Of a DNA stretch of 64,000 nt, positions 40,741 through 51,370 are shown piece after piece; the first letter of the stretch is position 1, and every line of letters starts with the position of its first letter. The translations under genes were made by a program, and so were the position numbers. The notes under the pieces are model-generated. The model made no database searches, was not told the origin of the DNA, and saw only the letters and a program-made list of their open reading frames with translations. Origin of the DNA: Liolophura sinensis (Eukaryota > Mollusca > Polyplacophora > Chitonida > Chitonidae); assembly GCF_032854445.1 (NCBI RefSeq), contig NC_088296.1, positions 3,185,246 to 3,249,245 on the forward strand. Direction: 5' to 3'.

Positions 40741-41299
40741 AATCACAGTCCCTATTAGAGCTGTAGGAGGATTAATCAAAGGTTAGCCAACTCTTGGTGA
40801 ATAGGCTTTGGGTTATTGCCATTTTAATAGAATTAAGGGCTGGACGTTTTCTTCAACTTAGAAGTAGCGGATTTATTGTAAGATTTTTAACACATTTCGG
40901 TTTATCGGTAATAGGATCACTAATACGAATGGTATTAAAACGTAACCTAGAAAAAGGGGAGCTCGGGTTTAACATTTTACTAATTGTTCGAATAGCTTTT
41001 CTTCTTCATTTATCTGTGTGAGTGTTTTCTCCCCTTTTTTAACAAAATGTAGAGCACATGTTGGCCTATATGGTGTTCGTCAAATTGCTTTCTTGACCGA
41101 TGTGCCTTTAGCCTTGGTGGAAAGAATTCCAGTTACAGGTCGCCACTTTCCCTCACAATCACAGTGGATCATAATTTACTTCCTTATTTGTTCTCTGGAA
41201 ACGCCGTCACATGACGGCACATTATCTCAAAGCACGATTGGTTGTGTTTGTATACAAGGCCCGCGACAAACATTTGTCACGCATTTAATTGGTTGACAA

Positions 41300-41380
41300 G
41301 CTTTAAAAAGGAGAGCGCCGCGAAGGAACGTCACTCTCGTGCTCTTTGCCAACGGTTGTCACATCGTACACGGAGAAATC
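41300..41380 (+). promoter_or_regulatory. Core promoter and 5' UTR of the P-[DE]-W-F secreted-protein gene
   Basis: TATA-like CTTTAAAAAG at 41301-41310 is followed about 25-30 bases later by TCACTCT, an initiator-like word at 41331. This would give a 5' UTR of about 50 bases before ATG at 41381. Confidence 0.55.
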
Positions 41381-41426
41381 ATGGACAAGCGTATCGTCGC
41401 CTTGCTCGGTCTGCTGGCCTTGACGG
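41381..41426 (+). CDS. P-[DE]-W-F gene exon 1 (signal peptide)
   Basis: ATG in context GAAATCATGG, 46 nt, donor ACGG|GTAAGT in phase 1. Encodes the positively charged start and hydrophobic core of a signal peptide. Confidence 0.83.
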
Positions 41427-44366
41427 GTAAGTTCTTGTGACTTGTTTTCTCATTTCATAAATTTTAACATCGTTTTCAGGTACAGTGCTTGAACTTGGCA
41501 ACGACGTTAGTTTCTACCCCGAAAAATCGTATGCATAATTTCATAAGCTGTTATGGTCCATAGAAAGCCTTTGTTGTAACAATGTATGTCATATCAACTT
41601 TCAAATACCACTCACATGTAGTCTTCCTTGAATATGAGCTTCAGAACAGACATTCGCATACCGCCTAATTCTCTCATTTTTGCGATATATAACAGTTTTA
41701 TTTATTTTTGTATTTGATTGGTGTTTTACGCCGCACTCAAGAATATTTCATTTATATGACGGCGACCAGCATTATGGGCTCGGGGGAAGCCCACGACCAT
41801 CCGCAGATTTATAGGAATTTGATGTACGTCCATTTGTCAGTTCTCTTGTCTCTTTTCACGTCTGGTTGATCGATGTGAAATACCCACAACTATGTATGCG
41901 GTAGTACAGGCGAACTTAATAATGACAAGTATATATAACGAATTAAGGAGGTTTTTTTGCATCCTACTATCATAAATATGTCAACCATTGTATTTGAACG
42001 TAAAGGAAAGAAAAAGAGAACAAAGAAAAACATTAGGGGCCTCCGTGGCTCAGTCGGTTAGCCCGCTAGCGCAGCGTAATGACCCAGGAGCCTCTCACCA
42101 ATGCGGTCCCTGTGAGTTCAAGTCCAGCTCATGCTGGCTTCCTCTCCGGCCGTAAGTGGGAAGGTCTGTGAGCAACCTGCGGATGGTCGTTGGTTTCCCC
42201 CGGGCTGTGCCCGGTTTCCACCCACCATAATGCTGGCCGCCGTCGTATAAGTGAAATATTCTTGAGTACGGCGTAAAACACTAATCAAATAAATAAATAA
42301 AGAAAGAAAAACATTTAGCACCTTGTATACAAAGTTGAATAGTGTCGGCCAAATTTAATTCCCAATTCAAGTTGATACTTACATATGCACTGCATGGGAT
42401 ATACTTATCTGAACATGTAACCATTCCTTATACGATTCTTTATAGTATAACTACACAACGTCAAGGTACTGTCCATACAAACCAAGTGAACATGTTAATG
42501 TCATGGCAGCTGGCCGTGGTCTTAAAATCATTGTATACCTCGTTTTGTATGGGGGTTAGTTGATCGTGGTTGTTTAGCAAATAGGTACAAATCTAGTTGT
42601 CAAACCAGACATGCGTAAACCTGAACGTTCCAGGTCAATAAATGCAAACCTTCAAAAGCAATTCACCAACGAACTAAGAATGAACCGCAGGTATATAAAG
42701 TATGAAATTAAATTCCTGCTAAGAGAAACAGTCAACAGTTTTCAATGATGTTGACAAATGAATAGTTTATTTATTTTATTTATTTGATCGGTGTTTTACG
42801 CCGTACTCAAGAATATTTCACTTCTATGACGGCGGCCAGCATTATGGTGGGAGGAAATCGGGCAGAACCCTGGGGAAACCCACGACCATCCGCAGCTTGC
42901 TGGGAGACCTTCTCACGTATAGCCGGAGAGAAACTCATAGAGACCGCATTGGTGAGAGGTTCCTGCGTCAGTGCGCCAAATGAATGAAAATGAATAACTG
43001 TTTACTTCAACAGTTATCAAACACCAACAGACGTAATAGTGACTAGATGCCGGATTCTACCAGTTACATGATACCACTTCGCAACTACGTGTATATTGCA
43101 CTGTCGTCGCTGCTTTGGCTTTACTCTCCATGCTATATTACATAATCTCTTTTGACAAAAAGACTTAACGCTTCTTGTTTCGGTGATCTGAAATATAGAT
43201 TGCTTTAACTGAAAGAAAAAATCGTAAAACAGCTTTTCGTCATTTTTACCCTTATAACTGGACCTATCAGTCTAGTAGAAAAAGCGGAAAGGCATCAGAC
43301 TGATTTTCGAAGGTTTGTGAAAACAAGACTATGTTTCTCAAAACTGTTAATCTCACGTGTCATAATTTCTGTCACTACTCTAAAATTAAAGTAATATATA
43401 ATTAAGACGTAAATTTTTTCTAGAACATCTTTAAGGCACTGTATACGAAGTGGCATGTATATACAAGTCTATAGATCATTTCATATTGGGGGGGGGGGTC
43501 TACTTGGAGGGGCGGGTAACGTAGGCTCGAAGAGACCCCACGGAGCTTCTGTTTACTTCCTTTCTCAAAACAATATTTTAATACTATACTAGAGTGTATA
43601 CAGTGTACTGGTTTGAAATGTAATGTCTATTTAATCGAAGTCGTGTGATATTAATTTATTTATATCCTTTTTTACGCAACTCGTAAGCTATAATGACGGC
43701 TGCAAGTCAAAAAGTTAACCCTCCTAAAAGAAAACTGACCAGCACTAGTTTCAGTTTTCATTGCCTGCAAGTTTAAATATTAATTTATGCCAGTACCTTT
43801 CTTTTCGGTTTTCCTTAGTCTGTGCCGTCGCCCAAGATCCGGAAACTCCCGATGATGACTTGGAAGAAGAGTCTGGCCGCCTGGATGTTATCCGCAATCT
43901 GATTGGGGACGTGTCATCCTTCCCGGACTGGTTTCAGCAAATCATCGCGAAGAAGTTAGCGGCGATCGAGGAGCGTTTGGCGAACAGACCCGAAGGCGGT
44001 AGACGAGGACCTCCGAGGCGACGAGGCCGACACTCTAGGCTGTTCGTGCCCACCGAGGAGGAGCTGGAAGGCATTGAGGTGCCGGAGTGGTTTACGAAGG
44101 TCATCGAGCAGCTGAAGAAGAAGAAGAAGGGAGGTCGCCACCCAAGGCCGCCTACAGAGCCAAGAGAGCCAAGGGAGCCTATCGAGTTCGGCGACGACGT
44201 CCCGGAATGGTTCAAAACCTATTTTGAGGAGTTTCAGGCCAGGCGTAAGGCTCTGCGCGAGTCCCGCCATGACCAGAGACCAGAGGGAGGGGACGGAAGC
44301 GGACGTAGAGGCCCTAAAAGAGGCGGGGGACCACCGAGACGTCGAGGGGGACGCCCAGAGGCGTAA
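41381..44366 (+). CDS. Secreted protein with three P-[DE]-W-F helix modules, 197 aa (two exons)
   Basis: No family was recognised. Exon 1 (41381-41426) encodes MDKRIVALLGLLALT. After an intron (41427-43818), exon 2 (43819-44366) continues in phase 1. A signal peptide ends at CAVA|QD (residue 20), so the product should be secreted. Three modules follow: FPDWFQQIIAKKLAAIEERL (W53), VPEWFTKVIEQLKKKKK (W106) and VPEWFKTYFEEFQARRKAL (W146). Each starts Pro-acid-Trp-Phe and looks like an amphipathic helix. They are separated by Arg/Gly/Pro-rich linkers with RRGPPRRRGRHSR, KKKKKGG and RRGPKRGGGPPRRRGG, which offer dibasic cleavage sites. There are no cysteines after the signal peptide. Extracellular matrix, biomineral, peptide-precursor or defence roles are all possible, and I cannot choose. 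AATAAA lies at 44663. Confidence 0.85.
41699..41810 (-). mobile_element. SINE-A 3' fragment, inverted (intron)
   Basis: TTTATTTGATTGGTG-like tail, GTTTTACGCCGCACTCAAGA, GACGGCGACCAGCATTATGG and CCACGACCATCCGCAG, with an internal deletion. Confidence 0.85.
42022..42315 (+). mobile_element. SINE-A, full length with perfect 13-bp target-site duplication
   Basis: AAAGAAAAACATT at 42022-42034 and again at 42303-42315 flanks a complete element. It has the head GGCCTCCGTGGCTCAGTCGG, B box GAGTTCAAGTCC, the conserved body and an AAATAAATAAATAA tail. This confirms LINE-mediated insertion and gives exact ends for the family. It lies in the P-[DE]-W-F gene intron in sense orientation. Confidence 0.95.
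42763..42975 (-). mobile_element. SINE-A copy, inverted (intron)
   Basis: TTTATTTGATCGGTG tail, CGTACTCAAGAATATTTCAC, CGGCGGCCAGCATTATGGTG, CCACGACCATCCGCAGCTTG and GACCGCATTGGTGAGAGG. Part of the head is lost. Confidence 0.9.
42976..43818 (+). other. P-[DE]-W-F gene intron, 3' part
   Basis: Includes a dispersed-repeat R segment (GCACTGTCGTCGCTGCTTTG, CTTTACTCTCCATGCTAT, about 43030-43150), and a run of nine or more G near 43490. No exon was recognised. Confidence 0.6.
43819..44366 (+). CDS. P-[DE]-W-F gene exon 2 (mature protein)
   Basis: Acceptor TTTTCCTTAG|TC. Encodes VCAVAQDPETPDDDLEEESG and the three helix modules, ending GGRPEA-TAA. It is GC-rich compared with surrounding DNA, as expected for a coding exon in AT-rich sequence. 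Its decayed copy lies at 50.24-50.76 kb. Confidence 0.87.
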
Positions 44367-44690
44367 GCTGTCCGTCACACACGCACCGTGCCATCAGGAG
44401 CTGAGTACAACAGCAACATGAACCTATACAAAACGTATGCCCATACATTACTATGACACGCTGACTGATGGTCTTTTCTGTATACTGTACACCCATTTCT
44501 TACTGCTTACTTACACGTCAAATCTGTACAAATTTTGTTTTCTTTTTTAAAACCTCAATTAATCAGTTTCTTCTGTTTTCTTATTTTATTTAAGGAATAA
44601 GTATAAATCTCATCACCCTTTATTGCTTGTTCTTTTGTACGTTGTTGTTCTCAATTCTTGGGAATAAAAAATCGGTGCATAACCATATAG
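44367..44690 (+). terminator. 3' UTR and polyadenylation signal of the P-[DE]-W-F gene
   Basis: About 300 bases between TAA and the signal GGAATAAAAAATC (AATAAA at 44663-44668), followed by T-rich sequence. The first half is still similar to sequence downstream of the decayed copy (CCGTCACAC..GCACC, then CAGGAGCTGAG). Confidence 0.65.
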
Positions 44691-45330
44691 CTATTAATTT
44701 TACGTCTTTGTCTACCAATGCTAAGACGATCGGTTTGTTTTTTAATTCACTATTTAAAGCGACATTCACCGACTGAAAATTAACGCCATCTTGAAGAATA
44801 TTCCGCTGATACGATGGCGATCAGTGTTAAGGGTGGAAGAAACCGGAGTAGCTTGGATAAACTATGCGCATATATCGAGACAGCGCCCATCCGAGCACTT
44901 TATGCGTACGTGGCAGCCGAAGTGATGCTAAAAGCCATTGCCTTAGAATATTGGCAAGAAATGTGCGTTTATACTGAAATACTTTGCTGCAGCATTGTGA
45001 ACCTGTGGGTCATTCAAAACTCCTGGATATGTTGATAAAATCAAGGTCTCTATTAAGGAATTTTAACTTAAGGGACAGCCCATTTATCGCAGCTTGTACT
45101 GTTCTGACAGGTTGATAAAGTCGAAAATAGGATATGTCTTGAACTAAACGGATCGCATGGAGTGATACAGAAAGCGTAAAAGAGGATGTTACTTCTGCTA
45201 CAACTTTACTTAATATTTTACCAGTGAGTGCGTATTCGACTATACCTGGAGCGTGTGTGCTGTTTGCTCTTTTCGATAAATCTACTCGGTAGCCAACAGT
45301 TGACGTGAATAGACTCATTATTAAACGTCC
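44691..45330. other. Spacer with a diverged SINE-A remnant
   Basis: Around 44790-44880, ATCTTGAAGAATATTCCGCT and GATACGATGGCGATCAGTGT look like a heavily diverged inverted SINE-A. No gene was recognised. Confidence 0.45.
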
Positions 45331-45334
45331 TCCT

Positions 45335-45640
45335 ACCATAGCCTCCAAGTTAGGATCTAAACCCGGTCGGGTCATACCAAAGACTTTAAAAATTGAACTT
45401 GCCACCGCCTCGCTTGACGCTTAGCATTGAGAGGTTAGAGTGAGGAAACAGGACTGGTTGGCCCGGTGTCGGTATAATGTGATTGGGTGGGGTGTCATGT
45501 CTAGTGTCTCCGGCATGATACTTCAATGTTGCCACAAGAAGAGACAACATATGTACACACATCTAGTGACTCCTTGCCGTCATATGAATGAAAAATTGTT
45601 CAATACAACGTTAAACCCCAAGCATATATACATACATATT
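45335..45640 (+). mobile_element. SINE-B copy, nearly complete
   Basis: ACCCGGTCGGGTCATACC, GCCTCGCTTGACGCTTAGC, GGTGTCGGTATAATGTGATT, GGTGTCATGTCTAGTGTCTC and the tail GAAAAATTGTTCAATACAAC then GTTAAACCCCAAGCA. The upstream head is degraded. Confidence 0.82.
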
Positions 45641-46224
45641 CCTACCGTGGCTGCCTTGACCTCGTTGACTGGATGATACTTTGCCAATACCCAAAACATT
45701 GTGATTTAAAATTTCCCTACCGTCAACCGTGGCTAACGTACCGACAGTTTTTTTCCCAAATTAACTAACCTGTTCTTAGGATGGTCCAAACAAACACAAT
45801 CCATAACAATCCCATTAATTCACAAAATGCACATTTACCCTGATGTCACCGCCATCTTCGTCACGTGATCGATGTGGTCACTCAAAAGGTCATTTAAGGG
45901 AGATAATTAATGGACTCATCGTCCATATATCTGCATGCATTTACGTCTTACAGAGGCTGACAAAAGTTCATGACCTCAAGGTCAGTCTCATCAAAGCTAT
46001 GTGATAGCGGTAAGTTCAATAACTACAAGGGCATACTCTAGGAAAATATGATTATTTTTGTGTGTGATATCATAGACCCGTTTTGGTTCGGCGAGTTTCA
46101 AAACAGGTTAATCAATTCGTGGAGGCAGAAAAGATTTTATACAACTCAAATATAACCGACTTTGGTTATTTTTGAAAAAGATTCATGTGTGTCACAGTGA
46201 CATTTTTTTCAGTTTTCAAAATTA

Positions 46225-46450
46225 AGCTCCGTGGCCCGTAACCTGTTAGCACCAGACAAATTGAACAAACTCTCCGGTCGTACGTGGGAAGGTTTGCAAA
46301 CAACCTGCGGATGGTCGTGGGTTTCCCCAGGCTTTGCCCGTTTTCCTCCCACAATAATGTGACCGCCATCGTACAAGTGAAATATTCTTGAGTACGGCGT
46401 AAAACACGAATCAAATGAACAAATAAAAAAGCAAATAAATATATAAATAT
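46225..46450 (+). mobile_element. SINE-A copy with diverged head
   Basis: AGCTCCGTGGCCCGTAAC, CTCTCCGGTCGTACGTGGGA, CTGCGGATGGTCGTGGGTTT and CAAGTGAAATATTCTTGAGT, with a tail of AAATA-like repeats. Confidence 0.88.
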
Positions 46451-46539
46451 TCTCATTTCCGTACTTCGCTCAACTTTTGTGATGTCAGTATCTAAAAATA
46501 AACGATATAATACTGGATTTTACGGATTCTGGGTTAATT

Positions 46540-47000
46540 CAGATCTCTCAGGCGTTAGACTTGAACTTAACAGTGAAGTTAGTTTGGATACAGAAACGTC
46601 CTGTGGATAATGCCAACAGTTGTTATCCATAGAAACACTTCCTTGTCATTTTTTACGTCCTATCAACGTCTAAATATGCCTCAGGTAAGTTATCACATAT
46701 ATATAGACTTCCTTAAATACAGGCGCCTTAACAGACATTCACATACCCCTCACCAAAAATACTGGACGTTCCAGGTCAATAATCGCAAGACTACAATCCC
46801 AAACAACGCAAACCACCAAATAACTAAGTAGGTGCATTTTACACACTAAGACATCAGTCCCAGTTTCTTGCTTTATAAGTTGTAAAGTGACAAGAGGCCG
46901 TATTTCACCGGTTACATGTGACTATTTACCAGCTATCACACTGTCGTCGCTGCTCTGGTGTTACTCTCTATGTTGTACGTCTTTAATTATATCATAATTA
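46540..47000 (+). repeat. Duplicate of P-[DE]-W-F gene intron sequence
   Basis: Ordered similarity to intron 1: GACTTGAACTTAACAGTGAAG/GTTAGTTT (compare 41490), TTATCCATAGAAAC..CTT (41570), TAGACTTCCTTAAATA with AACAGACATTCACATACC (41620-41660), ACGTTCCAGGTCAATAATCG (42630), and the R segment CACTGTCGTCGCTGCTCTGG (43110). It precedes the decayed exon 2 in the same orientation, so a gene-sized tandem duplication is the simplest reading. Confidence 0.65.
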
Positions 47001-47184
47001 TTTTAAATACTTTCTTTGGTCTTTAGTATAATCTTGCGATTATTGACTCGTAACGTTCATTTTTGGTTGACGACTGAGTCACGAATGTCAGTTTCACATA
47101 AATTCATAGGTGTAAAGAGAAGCTGTCGCCAGTTTTCAAAGTCGAGAGACGTTATTGTAGTTAGGCGTGTGATTTTAATAAAAA

Positions 47185-47615
47185 TCACGATGCTTATTCA
47201 ACACGATGCTTATTCAATACGTAGCTTATTCAACACGAAGCTTATTCAACACGATGCTTACTCAACACGATGCTTACTCAACACGATGCTTATTCAACAC
47301 GATGCTTACTCAACACGATGCTTACTCAACACGAAACTTCTTCATGTATTTACATTTACGTGAACAGCTAGAATAACACCCTGGGTGGAGGGAATTGACA
47401 ACAGGCCGTACTTCACCGATTCACCTGAGCTACCACTCTGTCGTCGCTGCTCTGTTGGTTTTTTTTCTCTCTTTGTTGTACGTCTTAATTATATTAATCA
47501 GCACGAGTCTTACTCAACACGATTCTTATACAACACGATGCTTATACAACACGATGCATATACAAAACAATGCTTAGTCAAAGATGCTTATTCAACACGA
47601 TGCTTATACAGCTCC
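47185..47615 (+). repeat. 15-bp tandem blocks (two)
   Basis: Units of GATGCTTATTCAACAC at 47185-47335 and 47500-47615, separated by a dispersed-repeat R segment (CTCTGTCGTCGCTGCTCTG). Both blocks follow the R segment's TTAATTATATT end, so the block may be duplicated with it. Confidence 0.85.
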
Positions 47616-48770
47616 TAGCCCTGGGATTTTCAGCCACTGAATTAGGCACAGCTTTGACGAAGGTCGCCAGTTCTGTCCCCGTGTTATACATGTGGCCACC
47701 CTACAATGTGCTTCGAGTCTCCCTTCCTGCTAAGTTGAACTGTTCCTCACCGGTAGCCGTTGTATGGTAGTCTTTTGTCTAATGTCGACCATCCCTCTAT
47801 AAGTTTGTCACACGTGATCGGATCTGGATCTATGACGCGGATGTTTTTGTCTGGAAGACTGGTCAACTCTCCGTGGCATAAACATCGACCAGCTCTTTGT
47901 GGCATAAACAAAACGTGACTGTCTCACCCGCCTTGACTGTGTACTCTATTTTGTGTGGGGAGTAGCTGTCTTTGGGTGATTTGGATAAAGGTTTCCACAC
48001 TTTATGAGGCTAGAGTATCAAGCGGTCAAATTGAATTAATGCTCTAGTCAAAACACATGTATATAAAATGTATGTGTGTGTATGTATGTTAATATACAGG
48101 AAAGATAATATAACTAATGACGTACAGCGTAGAGAGTGGTCACACGCAACCGGTAAAATACGGCCTCTTGTCAATTTTCCTCAATCTGGGTTTTATTCTA
48201 ACTGTTCATGCAAATGCTTAAACAGCAGTAAATTGCATGCCTCCTAGCACCATGACTTAAGCAGAATTAGGTAAAAAAAATACAGCGACGTCACTGGTCT
48301 AGAATTACTTAAAACGGTGTGACGTCTATCACATTTAAAATACAATACCATTAAGAGGTATAAATATAATATATAATACAATATAAATGAGAAAATGTTG
48401 AAAATTTCTCTTATTCCAGAGTAGATACATGAATAACCGCTTCATTGCGATCATTGACTTGGAACCCCCTATGGTTGACGGCTGGTATACGAATGTCTGT
48501 TTCGACACATACACTCATAACTGTTTTAATTTCGCTTAAAACGGTGCCAGGGGCTGTATGTTCATCGGGTATAGAATAAGATTCTATGAACGGTTGCAAC
48601 TGAGATCGAACATAATTTTATTGTCTACAAGTTATACGTGAGAATATTACACAATTTGGATGCTGATTTCATTCATTCGCCTAGAGCATTCCTTGAGTCT
48701 TTCCAACAAGATTGAAAACTGCTTCTCTTTTAAATCCGTCTTAATTTAATAAGTCATATACTGTCTTGTG
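47616..48770. other. Spacer with dispersed-repeat R copy
   Basis: At about 48110-48350, GACGTACAGCGTAGAGAGTG, GGTAAAATACGGCCTCTTGT, GCATGCCTCCTAGCACCATG and ACTTAAGCAGAATTAGGT match the copy at 21.2 kb. At 48410-48600 a block (ATGGTTGACGGCTGG, ACGAATGTCTGTTTC) resembles 47060-47120. No gene was recognised. Confidence 0.55.
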
Positions 48771-49178
48771 TTAGTTGTTTTAACCTACATGTACCTTAAA
48801 ACTGAGTCTTGTGTTAACTGTTTTCACCTACATGTACCTTACAACCGAGTCTTGTGTTAACTGTTTTCACCTCCGTGTACCTTATAACTGAGTTTTTGTT
48901 AACCTTTTCACCTCAGTGTACCTTAAAACTGAGTCCTGAGTCTTGTGTTAACTTCTTTTACCTCCGTGTACCTTAAAACTGAGTCTTGTGTTAACGGTTT
49001 TCACCTCCGTGTACCTTAAAACTGAGTCTTGTGTTAACTGTTTTCACCTACATGTAGCTTAAACCGAGTCTTGTGTTAATTGTTTTCACCCACATATACC
49101 TTAGACTGAGTTCTGTGTTAACTGTTTTCACCTACATATACCTTAGACTGAGTCTTGTGTTAACTGTTTTCACCTACA
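48771..49178 (+). repeat. 43-bp tandem array, about 9 copies
   Basis: The unit is CTTGTGTTAACTGTTTTCAC then CTACATGTACCTTAAAACTGAGT (written in two parts), with CTCCGTGTACC and CACATATACC variants. Confidence 0.92.
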
Positions 49179-49446
49179 TTCAACTGCAAGAAAAGCATGT
49201 AGATGTGATTAAACTAACAAATGCCCGGATGTCCACATTCTCGTTCAACATCAGTCCAAATGGCTCTAGTTTGTGTTCACGCTCATATTTAGACCTGTGA
49301 AAATGGCATATCCGTCTTTTAGCTGCTATTCATAGTTTTGCAATGATATCATAGCTGCCCTGAGCAAATTATCAGCACACTGTTCATGTGAATAGAGTAT
49401 TGGAGGTGAAAACAAAGTGACATTAACCCAGGTGGAAAAGGTACTA

Positions 49447-49690
49447 AAGAGTGAGTGAGTGAGTGCTTGGGATTTAACGTCGTACTTAACAATTTTTCAG
49501 TCATATGACGACGAAGGAATCCTTAGAGTGCATGTTACGTACCTCTTTGTTGCAGGACGGATTTCCACCGCTCTTTTATCTAGTGCTTCTTCACTGAGAC
49601 GCCTTACCGAAGGCAAGTAAGTCGCCCCACCCGAGTCATTATAATGATACGGGTCAACCAGTCATTACACTATCCCCTTCATGCTGAGGT
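49447..49690 (-). mobile_element. SINE-B copy, inverted, 3' two thirds
   Basis: On the + strand: GAGTGAGTGAGTGAGTGCTT, GGGATTTAACGTCGTACTTA, CAATTTTTCAGTCATATGAC, TTGCAGGACGGATTTCCACC and CTTACCGAAGGCAAGTAAGT. This is the reverse complement of the copy at 12.3-12.64 kb. Confidence 0.87.
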
Positions 49691-50220
49691 ACAAGAGAAG
49701 ATTTTGGCATAAAAAATGAAAAAAAAATTCTTTCAGGAAAAGTAATCAGAATGTCATTAGCCTTCAGAAATAATAGTTTCAGTGCCCTGTAGTTGTGTAA
49801 ACTCCAGCAATCAGCAAAAATCAGCATTCCGCCCATTTATCTCCATGTTATTTGTCACCTCCTGCTCCTTGCCAGGGACCCGGATGTTCGAAACTATCAA
49901 TATTAAATATAGCTGATAATGAATAACCTCTCAACAAATATTTTCAGATGTGCTTACATCAAGGTTTTAGCATATGTCATGCTGAGGTATGTGTATATAT
50001 GCAAACACTTTGAAATAAGCAGTCTAAATAATCAATCCAGCCATGTATCTAACCAGCAAGGTCATTTGTCGTCAGGCCGAAGGAAGCAACGCAGTACCGT
50101 GTCATCACTTTGCACTATCGTGTCGTCGCTTTGCAGTATCGTTCCATTGCTTCGTTCTATCTACGGGCGATGGAGGGATAGTGTGACGGTAAGATGACTG
50201 TCTTAACGGGCTTCCATACA
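49691..50220. other. Unannotated spacer
   Basis: No gene was recognised. A short 15-bp-like repetition with TGCACTATCGTGTCGTCGCT lies near 50105-50160. Confidence 0.45.
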
Positions 50221-50221
50221 A

Positions 50222-50767
50222 ATGAAATATAGTTTCAAATTTTCTGCCAGTATATTTTCACTTTATTTAATACCGCTACTTTTGTTTCCCAATTTTCTTT
50301 ATGCCGTTGCGCAAGACGATCCGGAAGGCCCGGATATTATCCGCAATCTGACGGGTGTCTTCGTTCACGGACAGGTTTCAGCAAATAATTGCCAGCAAGC
50401 TAGCGGTGATCGAGGAGAATTTGGCCGCCTGTTCGTGTTCACCGAGGAGGAGTTGTCAGGGATCGAAGTGCTCATGTGGTACGCGATGGTACATGAGCAG
50501 CTGAAGGGAGATCAGCGTTCCAGACCGCCCATGCAACTCACAGGGCCCAGACAGCCCATAGAGTTTGACGACAACGTTGCTGATTAGTTCAGAGCCTATT
50601 TTGATTTGGTCCAAACACGCCTGTCGGCATTACATGGGTCCTGCCAAAACCAGAGATCTGCGGGAGGGGACGGAAGTGGACATAGAGGCGCCATGGAGGA
50701 CGCCCTGATGTGTAAGGTACCCGTCACACTTGCACCTTGCCGCCAGAAACTGAGAATAACAACAACG
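50222..50767 (+). pseudogene. Decayed duplicate of P-[DE]-W-F gene exon 2
   Basis: Similarity to exon 2 begins in the acceptor region. The TTTTCCTTAG acceptor of the intact gene corresponds here to TTTTCTTTATG, so the AG is lost. The pre-cleavage segment AVAQDDPEGPDIIRNLTG is recognisable. Then the frame breaks near 50360: the FQQIIA-like segment is readable only in another frame. A deletion of about 60 bases removes the basic linker and restores the frame for LFVFTEEELSGIEV. The module-3 Trp codon has become TAG at 50585-50587. Sequence similar to the intact gene's end and 3' UTR continues to about 50767. No exon 1 copy was found upstream. Confidence 0.8.
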
Positions 50768-51208
50768 CGTGCTGGCCAAACATATCGGCCTGGACTCCAC
50801 AGTAGTACACTCTCTACTAGACTTTGGGCTGTCACCACAAGTTACCTCAAGTCGTAACAAGTTTCGTTTCTTTTCTTTAAAGCCTCAGTTATTTACTTTC
50901 TGTTGTGTTCGAACTTCACTTGAGGCAGAGGCCTACATAAAAGCCAGAAGAGAATGAAGCTTAACATGGTGCTTGCCGCCATCCTGAAGAAATTTTTCCC
51001 TTGTGTTATGGCCGTCTATCCTTACTGCGCATGTGCTCCTCTTTATGCTCGTGCTATGGTTTTGAATAATAAAGACGTCACCCAATGAGTGACGATGAGT
51101 TCTTGGTGTCGAAGTTAAACCAATTTAACATTATGATTTAGTAAAAAGTGTTGTAACCGGATTTTATTTGCACTGACATCGATGTGCAACATAACGATCT
51201 GTAGACAT

Positions 51209-51370
51209 GAAGGCTTCCTCTCCGGTCGTACATGGGGACGTCCGGCAGCAACCTACAGATTTTGAGTTTTCCCCCAGGCTCTGCCCGGTTTCCCCCTACC
51301 TTGATGCTGGTCATGTAATATTCGCGAGTAGGCCTGTGAGGCGTAAAACCACCAATCAAATAAATAAATC
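51209..51370 (+). mobile_element. SINE-A 3' part
   Basis: GGCTTCCTCTCCGGTCGTAC, GGCTCTGCCCGGTTTCC, CTTGATGCTGGTCATG and GGCGTAAAACCACCAATC, with an AAATAAATAAATC tail. Confidence 0.85.

Noticed and set aside
40220..40786. 188-residue + strand open frame upstream of the secreted-protein gene
   Set aside because: Its second half is the 15-bp repeat; the first half has no recognisable domain or splice context.
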